Source: Prevotella sp.
GTDB lineage: Bacteria; Bacteroidota; Bacteroidia; Bacteroidales; Bacteroidaceae
Assembly: GCA_024684515.1 (NCBI GenBank)
Contig: JAIKWS010000095.1
Span: 1-48,583 of the forward strand
Reading direction: 5' to 3'
Length of the DNA stretch: 48,583 nucleotides
Below are positions 9,001 through 15,005 of this stretch, piece by piece. The notes below the pieces were generated by a model. It ran no database searches and was not told where the DNA came from. It saw only the letters and a list, made by a program, of their open reading frames with translations. The stretch's first letter is position 1. Each line of letters begins with the position of its first letter. The translations under genes and the position numbers were made by a program.

Positions 9001-10349
9001 CATATCATTGCGTGGGAGTGATCTCGGGCTTTGCCACCACACTGCACCTCGACCACCTGCGCATCACCGATACCGATGCCAACCCCATCGCATGCAGATA
9101 TAGCGACGTCAGGCTCACCAACAGCGTGCTGCATGCCAGGATCACCGGCGACCTGATCAACGTGAAATATGGCAGGGCATATATCGCTGACTGCGAGATG
9201 ATTGGCAACGACCAGGTGGACACCGACGCCATCGACTACGACGGTGTGGAGGATGGCGTCATCAGACGGGTGGTGATACATGACTTCCTCGGCGACAATA
9301 GCGATGCCATTGATATTGGCGAACAGGCCAGAGGGGTGACCATCGACAGTGTGCTCATCTACGACATCACAGACAAGGGCATCTCCGTTGGACAGAGGTC
9401 GTCGGCCAGAGTGACCAACAGCACCTTCATCCAGACCAACCTCGGACTGGGCGTCAAGGACTCCTGCTATGCCGCGGTGGACAGGTGCACCTTCTATGCC
9501 GTACAGACACCAGTGGCATGCTATGAGAAGGTGCTCGGACGTGCCGGCGGAAACGTCATGGTGACAGCCAGCGTGTTTGCCAACAGCTATGTGGCCGACG
9601 TGGAGTGCGACGACAAATCGACGGTGGTCATCACCAACTCCCTCTCCGACTCGTCAGCACTGCCCTTCGGACAAGGCAACACCCTGGCAGACCCAGAGTT
9701 TGTGGCACCGACAGTCTACGACCTGTCATCACATGCACCGCTAATGGCAGGACGAGGAGCACTGTTCATGCCGCAACAGCCTGACATACAGCCCCTCATC
9801 ACAGAGATCTGCTATGCACCAGGCGACACAGGCGACGAGGTGGAATATATCGTGCTCTCAAATGTCGCGACAGACGACATCGACCTCTCGGGATATACCA
9901 TCACACAGGGGGTCAGCTTCACCTTCCCACAGGGGATCACACTGCCAGCAGGAACGTCACTCTACCTCGTCAGGCAGACAGGCATCATCACAACCGAACA
10001 GCCCCAGCTGGCATGGGACAGCGGCAAGCTGGCCAACGAAGGCGAGACCATCGAGCTCACAGCACCGTCAGGCATCATCGTCGACCAGGTGCGCTACATG
10101 CCCACCCCACCCTGGCCAGTGCTGACGACAGACGGTGCCAGCGCCATCATCCTGAAAGACTGGATGAAAGCCAACCATATCGCCTCCAACTGGTCACAGA
10201 AAGCCCATGACGTGGCTGACGGCATGGACGAGCGACAGGCTGGCGACAACAGTCAGCAGAACGTCTACGACCTGCAGGGACGCAGCCTCAGCGGTCAGTC
10301 AGCCCATGGACTGATCATCACTGGTGGAAAGAAGATCCTGAGAAGATAA
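6009..10349 (+). CDS. Giant secreted CotH / lamin-tail / beta-helix protein
   Basis: A 1446-residue protein. The start at 6009 is chosen because the promoter overlaps the upstream ATG and because it opens a signal peptide (MKTRANIVILFVLALAA...SAQ). Order of domains by eye: lamin-tail domain about 24-150 (INEVMAQNSN, DWVELYNSG, DLSGCFITD); chitobiase-like domain about 165-250 (YTTDGSQP); CotH domain about 260-560 (RASGSDWSYTLMRDG, FLGIHNIREKVDEDYV, WRWILMDCDRGFF); a galactose-binding-like beta domain about 690-845; right-handed beta-helix repeats about 900-1240; a second lamin-tail domain about 1265-1400; and a YDLQGR...GKKILRR tail. CotH domains are kinase-like; known members phosphorylate secreted proteins. 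The substrate here is unknown. It is probably cell-surface attached or secreted and monocistronic. Confidence 0.8.
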   Translation: MKTRANIVILFVLALAASPYASAQVVINEVMAQNSNTIADPDYGESADWVELYNSGTTDVDLSGCFITDKLSSPTKYALPQGTTIAAGDYLLIWCDDNSSGLHTNFKLSADGESIGLFTPQQELLDSLSFGPQLLDVSLGRRQHSMDEWVFFLTPTPGKANAGEGYTGKSNQPMILTPGGFFQGSVTVSITNDLGGTVHYTTDGSQPSESSPVYDGPLTFTSTTVLRARITEAGKIPGNVVTATYFIDEAFTGHRLPVVSIATEDENFWDKDKGIYVQDFKPDWEVPVNIELFLNNGSDRPVFNERAGIKVNGLYSWQLPQKMLGVYFKKKYGESKLEYQLFADDQRASFDNFALRASGSDWSYTLMRDGLVQQAARKGGMNLDLMAFRPCVVYVNGQFLGIHNIREKVDEDYVVRHYDLQGAPFDMVEGGDEAEVGTTHAWEEFLARAKKTDFTDENNFAALREEIDVENFTDYIITQSYSANTSLSHNTMTWKTIDGGQWRWILMDCDRGFFKFDDSNISYVVNQSFWPLKQMLKNDGYKAYFCQRMADQLFTTFNAAEVCRQIDEHQNDIAPLIDQHVARWLGTTSDYGDALPSADYWRDEVEELRDFARGRVTILLDDLSKYGAQKPALLTLSALPAEACTFSFNGHRLPRSSWYGLYPTQMPVTLTAEKRAGYTFRGWRQTRMTDIIPRGSEWKYLDDGSNQGEAWRTDDYDDSAWSSGPAPLGFKFDDINTTLPSGSRSTKPYTTYFRRHFTIDDLSHVRSVKIQLRREDGAAVYINGKRVINSNLPVDGVNYKTKANVTMYDTAGRCYLVYDISVADLREGDNIMAVEVHQKSSTSSDLSFDLQLQTETLDDDAPMMGTDSTLSTLLSADTGIMAVYERTAQSILPDTIKSDMTLYKHLSPYLVTRDVVVETTARLTIEPGVTLLFSPNVSMMVHGAITANGTATDSIIFRLNPDYDPSMSWGALCFINTAERISTISHAELRDGSKGPAAYHCVGVISGFATTLHLDHLRITDTDANPIACRYSDVRLTNSVLHARITGDLINVKYGRAYIADCEMIGNDQVDTDAIDYDGVEDGVIRRVVIHDFLGDNSDAIDIGEQARGVTIDSVLIYDITDKGISVGQRSSARVTNSTFIQTNLGLGVKDSCYAAVDRCTFYAVQTPVACYEKVLGRAGGNVMVTASVFANSYVADVECDDKSTVVITNSLSDSSALPFGQGNTLADPEFVAPTVYDLSSHAPLMAGRGALFMPQQPDIQPLITEICYAPGDTGDEVEYIVLSNVATDDIDLSGYTITQGVSFTFPQGITLPAGTSLYLVRQTGIITTEQPQLAWDSGKLANEGETIELTAPSGIIVDQVRYMPTPPWPVLTTDGASAIILKDWMKANHIASNWSQKAHDVADGMDERQAGDNSQQNVYDLQGRSLSGQSAHGLIITGGKKILRR

Positions 10350-10476
10350 CGGTGAGCGTACTGCTTACAAATGAATTGCTCGTTCCTTTCGTCTTTGATG
10401 CATTGCTTCCTTATTCTTCGACAAGCGAAGCTGCATTCCCCCTTTCCCTTTCTCTCTCTTGGAAAGCTAAAAACAG

Positions 10477-10512
10477 AAAATCCGGATAATCTGGATATCC
10501 AGAGAATCCGGA
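10477..10512 (-). terminator. Palindromic terminator after the AraC gene
   Basis: TCCGGA at both ends (10481-10486, 10507-10512) encloses TCTGGATATCCAGA, giving a near-perfect palindrome. Read on the minus strand, the hairpin is followed by TTTTCTGTTTTT. It lies 36 bases past the AraC stop, between two convergent genes. Confidence 0.6.
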
Positions 10513-10547
10513 AAAACCTTCCGCGGAACACACACACTTTGGAGTCC

Positions 10548-11426
10548 TCAGCCTATTCTGTCTATCCCCTTCTCCCTGTACTCAGATGGTGTCATCCCGG
10601 CATTGGCCTTGAAGAAGCGGCTGAAGGAGGCCTGTTCGGAGAATCCTAGGTAGTAGCTAATCTGCTGGATAGTCATCTCCTTGCGTGAGTCGAGCATCAT
10701 CTTTGCCCGTATTATAACATAGTTCGTTATCCAGTCCGTGGCATTGATACCGGTCTCAATCTTGATCACCGCAGCAAAACGCTTTGCTGACAGGTGATGC
10801 AGACGGGCATAGTAATTCAGCTCGCGAGACTCACGGTAGTGCAGGATGATGTTCTCATAGAACCGGCCAAAGACGCTCTCCTTGCCCTTCCGCTCGTCGG
10901 GATAGTTCTTCACATGATATTCACCCAGCATATTGACGAGTATGCAGACCATGTGCATGAGCATCTCATGCCGGTAGATGCTGTCAGACCGTGATATGCT
11001 GCGGATAGCATTCACAAGGCTCAGGGCCTCGGCAAACTGTGATTCCGAGAGACGGCAAGGGGGACGACGACGGAAATGGGCCACACAGCGGGTGTAGGGA
11101 TAGCTCACACGCATCTGCTCGTAGAAATGTCGCGAGAGAGCCACATTAGTAGCCCGGAAATCGGCTGTCACACGCTGAGGAATGGCAATCTGATCGGGCA
11201 GCAGAATGGAAATGTCATGAGCCCTCAGGGCATACTCGTCATTGTCGACATTGATAATCTCACCCTGCTGACAGACGATGATCAGACAATTGTCGGTGAT
11301 ATAGGCCTCACCCACCAAGGGAGGCGAAGGGATATCATCTATCACGACCACGTCTTTTTCCCTGATGGCATCCAGTTGCTGGATGTACGGATGCGAAGGA
11401 TTTACATTTTTCTGTTCTTTTCTCAT
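10548..11426 (-). CDS. AraC-family transcriptional regulator
   Basis: A 292-residue protein with an N-terminal cupin-like sensing region (about 25-150: NCLIIVCQQGEI, HDISILLPDQ) and a C-terminal two-helix-turn-helix AraC domain (about 185-288: HLSAKRFAAVIK, MTIQQISYYLGFSEQASFSRFFKANAGMTPSEYR as landmarks). The start at 11426 (MRKEQK) is preferred over 11459 because a TATATTTG box at 11456-11449 covers the longer N-terminus. The gene is transcribed away from the beta-helix protein at 11594, so it is a natural candidate regulator for that gene. The effector is unknown. Confidence 0.9.
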   Translation of the reverse strand: MRKEQKNVNPSHPYIQQLDAIREKDVVVIDDIPSPPLVGEAYITDNCLIIVCQQGEIINVDNDEYALRAHDISILLPDQIAIPQRVTADFRATNVALSRHFYEQMRVSYPYTRCVAHFRRRPPCRLSESQFAEALSLVNAIRSISRSDSIYRHEMLMHMVCILVNMLGEYHVKNYPDERKGKESVFGRFYENIILHYRESRELNYYARLHHLSAKRFAAVIKIETGINATDWITNYVIIRAKMMLDSRKEMTIQQISYYLGFSEQASFSRFFKANAGMTPSEYREKGIDRIG

Positions 11427-11448
11427 ACGCTCAAACTTTTCTTCGCTG

Positions 11449-11456
11449 CAAATATA
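11449..11456 (-). promoter_or_regulatory. -7 box for the AraC gene
   Basis: TATATTTG on the minus strand, 23 bases before the start at 11426. No convincing TTG at -33 is visible, so the promoter may be weak or regulated. Confidence 0.45.
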
Positions 11457-11543
11457 CACTTTTTTGGGGGAATATTATCCACCGATGAGAAATCCGGTTA
11501 AACAAACGCCCCAAATAGTTAAGGGTATTTGCATATTTCCTCC

Positions 11544-11551
11544 TACCTTTG
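11544..11551 (+). promoter_or_regulatory. -7 box for the beta-helix gene
   Basis: TACCTTTG at 11544-11551, 43 bases before the start at 11594. A correctly spaced -33 TTG is not seen, which would fit a promoter that needs an activator such as the divergent AraC protein. Confidence 0.45.
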
Positions 11552-11593
11552 TAGCCGGATTTTATCTATATACTCATTTAATAACTAAATCGT

Positions 11594-13324
11594 ATGAAAA
11601 AAATGCTACCCCTCGTGGTTCTGATGACCACAACCCTGAACATGCAAGCACAAATGCCTGCCGACGACACACCCACCTACCCCAGCAAGGGAGGTGCCTA
11701 TCAACTCACCGATGGCAGCGAGGCCACCTTGGAAAACCAGGAGCTGGCAACATCCACGCAATACCAGAACGTTGTACAGGTGACCAATGGCACTCTCACC
11801 CTGAACAACTGCACCTTCTCCAAGACCGGCAACGGCAGCGGTGGCGACAATTCCAGCTTCTACGGCAACAACTCCACCATCTATGCCGGTGCTGCCAGCG
11901 AGGACGATTGTGAGAGTACAACTGCCGCCGCAAATGCCATCATTATCATTAACGGAGGCACGGTGACATCCAGCTCGCAAGGTGCCAATGCCGTAATTGC
12001 CACCAATGGAGCTACTATCCAGATCAACGGCATCACCATCGTCAACAACTCCAGCGTCAGCCGTGGACTGCATGCCACCTATGGCGGTATCATCAATGCC
12101 TCTAATGTGGATATCACCACCAACGAGGCCACCTCGTCGACCATCGCTACCGACAGAGGCGGTGGCACCGTCACCGTCGATGGCGGCACAGCCACCGCCA
12201 ATGGTTCCAAGTCGGCGGTCATCTACTCTACAGGCACCATGAGTGCCACCGACCTCGTAGGCACATCGGCAAAGGGAGAGATTGCAGTCATAGAGGGAGA
12301 TAACAGCATCACCATGACCGACTGCACCATGAAGAGCGGATCCAGCGAACGGGGACTGCTCATGATGCAGAGCGGCAGTGGCGATGCCAATGGCATCACA
12401 CCCGTGATGACCATCACAGGCACATCGCTCACCATAACCGACAGCAGTGCACCACTGCTCGAGGTGGCCACCTGCGTCAATGCCACCTGCACACTCTCCA
12501 ACTGCACCGTCTCTGTACCCAGTGGCATCCTGATGTACGTCATGGACGATTCGCAGTGGTCTACAGACGGTGCCACGGGCACCCTCATCCTCGACGACGG
12601 CATCTATAACGGCATCGTGAAGTATGACGCTGGCTATAAAGCCAATGTCACCATCGAGGATGGAGCCGTATGGAACCTCACAGACGATACCTCTATCTGC
12701 ACACTGGAAAACAACGGCACCATCAATACCAATGGCTATAACCTCACCTATACCTCCATGACTGGCAGTGGCACCATCAACGAAACGACCGTCGCACTCA
12801 CCATGGGCACCACGGGATGGGCCACCTACTACGGACCTGCCGCCCTCGACTTCTCCAGCAGCGACCTCAACGCCTATACTGCTGCCTTCTCCGACGAGGG
12901 TACCATCACCCTGACTGAGGTGGAGCAGGTTCCTGCCAATACCGCCATCATCATCAGTGGCACCGCAGGCACCTACAACGTGCCCATCGCATCGTCGGCA
13001 ACTGCCGTCAGCGGCAACGACCTCAGTGGCACTCTGACAGGAGTCGTGGCTGGCAGCAGCTACTATGTACTGGCACAGATCAGCAACACGGCAGTGGGAT
13101 TCCTACATGTAGAAGAGGGAGTGGGCATACCAGGAGGCAAAGCCTACTATGCTGCCAGCAGCTCATCACGGTCATACTACACCTTCGACGGCACCACAGA
13201 CATACTGACCACCAGGCAGACCAGCAACGAGATGCAGCAGCTCTATGACCTGCAAGGACGCAAGGTAAACGGTGCCGGGAAGGGCATCTATATCAAAGAC
13301 GGAAAGAAGTTCATCTGCAAATAG
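11594..13324 (+). CDS. Secreted right-handed beta-helix protein with YDLQGR tail
   Basis: A 576-residue protein with a signal peptide (MKKMLPLVVLMTTTLNMQAQ). Residues about 20-400 are Thr/Asn/Gly-rich short strands of the type GTLTLNNCTF, GGTVTSSSQGANAVI, INGITIVNNS, as in pectate-lyase-like or adhesin beta-helices. Residues about 400-545 resemble the Bacteroidales domain that follows many such helices (TTGWATYYGPAALDF, VPANTAIIISG). The C-terminus is LYDLQGRKV...GIYIKDGKK, like that of the CotH protein. No catalytic lyase residues are recognised, so an adhesin or structural role is as likely as enzymatic. It is divergent from the AraC gene and is followed after 34 bases by a 48-codon peptide gene. 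Confidence 0.75.
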   Translation: MKKMLPLVVLMTTTLNMQAQMPADDTPTYPSKGGAYQLTDGSEATLENQELATSTQYQNVVQVTNGTLTLNNCTFSKTGNGSGGDNSSFYGNNSTIYAGAASEDDCESTTAAANAIIIINGGTVTSSSQGANAVIATNGATIQINGITIVNNSSVSRGLHATYGGIINASNVDITTNEATSSTIATDRGGGTVTVDGGTATANGSKSAVIYSTGTMSATDLVGTSAKGEIAVIEGDNSITMTDCTMKSGSSERGLLMMQSGSGDANGITPVMTITGTSLTITDSSAPLLEVATCVNATCTLSNCTVSVPSGILMYVMDDSQWSTDGATGTLILDDGIYNGIVKYDAGYKANVTIEDGAVWNLTDDTSICTLENNGTINTNGYNLTYTSMTGSGTINETTVALTMGTTGWATYYGPAALDFSSSDLNAYTAAFSDEGTITLTEVEQVPANTAIIISGTAGTYNVPIASSATAVSGNDLSGTLTGVVAGSSYYVLAQISNTAVGFLHVEEGVGIPGGKAYYAASSSSRSYYTFDGTTDILTTRQTSNEMQQLYDLQGRKVNGAGKGIYIKDGKKFICK

Positions 13325-13358
13325 ACTAGAGAAAGGAGCCATTAAAACTAGGAATAAC

Positions 13359-13505
13359 ATGGAAATCAGAAAAAAATATCAGAAACCCGAGACTGACGTC
13401 ATCAGCATGAAGCCAACCACTCTGCTGTCTTCATCAGCCTCGTTCACAGAACAGCTACAGACCGAGGATCCGCTGATCCCACTCACACCATTCGACATAC
13501 TATAA
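13359..13505 (+). CDS. 48-residue peptide of a Bacteroidales small-protein type
   Basis: ATG at 13359 with AGGA five bases upstream; TAA ends at 13505. The peptide begins MEIRKKYQKPETDVISMKP, then a Leu-Leu-Ser-Ser-Ser stretch, then an acidic, Pro-rich end (DPLIPLTPFDIL). The K-Y-x-x-P-x-x-x-V start followed by a short hydrophobic/Ser patch is a pattern I associate with many unannotated Prevotella and Bacteroides peptides next to surface-protein genes; the function is unknown. It lies 34 bases after the beta-helix gene on the same strand, so it is probably co-transcribed. No signal peptide or transmembrane segment is seen. Confidence 0.6.
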   Translation: MEIRKKYQKPETDVISMKPTTLLSSSASFTEQLQTEDPLIPLTPFDIL

Positions 13506-13555
13506 TCTAATCCAGATATCACTTAATTTTTCTTAAGCTTCAGTCCCAATGGTCA

Positions 13556-13588
13556 CTGGTGATGCCAACAGCAACGTTGCATCACCAG
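13556..13588. repeat. Strong hairpin after the peptide gene
   Basis: CTGGTGATGC (13556-13565) pairs with GCATCACCAG (13579-13588). Adjacent AAC/GTT pairs extend the stem past one bulged C, leaving a loop of about six bases. There is no T-run directly after, so it is not a standard terminator. It could end or stabilise the transcript from 11594. The rest of 13589-13899 holds no gene that I can support. Confidence 0.6.
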
Positions 13589-13899
13589 CCCGGAGGGCAA
13601 AAAAGCAAACAGAAACGCTATGAGGCCGCTAAGGCACAATACATTCAGGAGCCAAAGGGCAAGCGACATGACGACATCTGGAGCTCACAACCACTCAATA
13701 TCAAGGGATTGAGTTCCTGTGAGACACGAATCCATAAGGGTTAGGGGGATGATCCCTGCTGCAACAATCAGATTGCTTTTTCATAATTGCATTCCCCTTT
13801 CCCTTTTCCATCTACCCTACCCCTTCGAAAGCAACCAAAGCCTAAAGCAAGCACTCTCCCCAAAACGGGAAGGTGCTTTGGATCCTGCTATCTTCCACC

Positions 13900-13924
13900 G
13901 ACGGTGAACGATTCGTTCACCGTC
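13900..13924. repeat. Perfect 12-bp palindrome with one central base
   Basis: GACGGTGAACGA, one T, TCGTTCACCGTC. The symmetry is exact. It is in a gene-free stretch and too tight for a normal RNA loop, so a dimeric protein-binding site is one reading; the tip could open to give a 9-10 bp stem. Confidence 0.7.
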
Positions 13925-14138
13925 TATCCCCGCTCCACGGGTGTGGGATGGTCGTAATATCAAGTCCGAACATGTTAATAATCCCCAAAAGCATGCGTTT
14001 TCCATAGTTTTTTTTGTAATTTCGACTAAAAGTAATCGGCTTGCCGCTTTTACAAAGCGAAGCGACTAAAAGAACATTTTGCAAAAACACCAAAATCCTG
14101 CAGTTGCAAACACACTCGATTTCCCCTTTTCCCCTTTT

Positions 14139-14795
14139 CCCTTTTTCTTTATCATTCACAAAAAGCCCCTCGACGAGCTTTTTTTAAATTCTTCGACGAG
14201 CGAAGCGTACTAAAGAAACGATTACCGAAAAAAATCCGAAAAACCGAAAAGCCCGAAAATTTTTCTTTTTTCTCAGTACAAGGTGCGGCAGCAACCTTCG
14301 GTGTCCACACTCCGCATGGCCTCATCCGGATGGCACTCCCCTCCCTTATTGCAGGGGAGGGGTTAGCCGAAGGCGCGGGGTGGGGTCTGCAGAACTATCT
14401 ATTACACCTAGCGTTACCACCTAGCGTTACCACCCTCGTTGGGGGGCTTTCGTTGCGGGCCTCTCGTTGCGGGCCTCTCTTTGCGGGCCGTCAGACCCCA
14501 CCCCTTGCCCCTCCCCTAAGAGGAGGGGAGGGGAGCGGCTGGCGCGATGTCCGCAGGAGGTTGCTGCCGCACCTTGTACTGAGAAAAAAAATTTTCGGGC
14601 TTTTCGGTTTTTCGGATTTTTTCGGAATCTAAAGAAGTCCGCTGCCGCACCTTGTACTGAGAAAAAAGAAGATTTTCAGGCTTTTCGGTTTTTCGGTTTT
14701 TTTTCGGTAATCGTTTCTTTAGTACGCTTCGCTCGTCGAAGAGTTAAAAAAAAGCTTGTCGAGGGGCTTTTGTGAATGATAAAGAAAGAGGAAAA
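14139..14795. repeat. Large imperfect inverted repeat with a duplicated arm segment
   Basis: The left arm, about 14139-14296, is repeated in reverse complement at about 14558-14795. Shared landmarks run from GGTTGCTGCCGCACC through CTTTTCGGTTTTTCGG and TTTAGTACGCTTCGCTCG to GTGAATGATAAAG. The right arm has an internal tandem duplication of about 75-80 bases (copies starting at 14562 and 14641), so it is longer. The 260-base centre is GC-rich and holds further pairs of AGGGGAGGGG-type tracts, two CACCTAGCGTTAC units and three TTGCGGGCCTC units. There is no transposase or intact reading frame. It could be a miniature transposable element, a folded RNA, or slippage-grown terminator DNA. Confidence 0.8.
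14312..14345 (+). repeat. Dispersed intergenic repeat, copy A
   Basis: This 34-base segment, starting CCGCATGGCCTCA and ending GGCACTCCCCTCCC, recurs in inverse orientation at 27543-27576 with a single mismatch. A second similar block, GGCTGGCGCGATGTCCGC at 14537-14554, matches the inverse of about 27483-27500. Both copies sit between genes. Confidence 0.8.
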
Positions 14796-14964
14796 AATGG
14801 AAAATGGAAAATGGAAAATGGAAATCTGCGATTAAACGAGTAAAGAGCTCCAGAATGCGACAGTTTCAGGACGCCAGCAGCTCATTTGCCGCAATTTTAA
14901 GCCGTTTGTCGCAACTAAACAAAAAAAAGCGCAAATCAAACTGCCGTTTTCCAATTAAATATTG

Positions 14965-14972
14965 TAACTTTG
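14965..14972 (+). promoter_or_regulatory. -7 box for the lipoprotein gene
   Basis: TAACTTTG at 14965-14972, 33 bases before ATG 15006. It overlaps an in-frame upstream ATG at 14970, which therefore is not the start. Confidence 0.55.
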
Positions 14973-15005
14973 CAAACGAAAATCCACAACTCTAATAAAT
15001 ATTGT

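Noticed and set aside
14804..14995. 63-codon frame before the lipoprotein gene
   Set aside because: It starts inside an AAAATGGAAA tandem repeat, overlaps the promoter at 14965 and has no family resemblance.
13506..15005. tRNA or rRNA gene in the long non-coding region
   Set aside because: I looked for cloverleaf arms with a GTTCRA-like T-loop and for rRNA-like conserved blocks, and found none. The structures present are inverted repeats.
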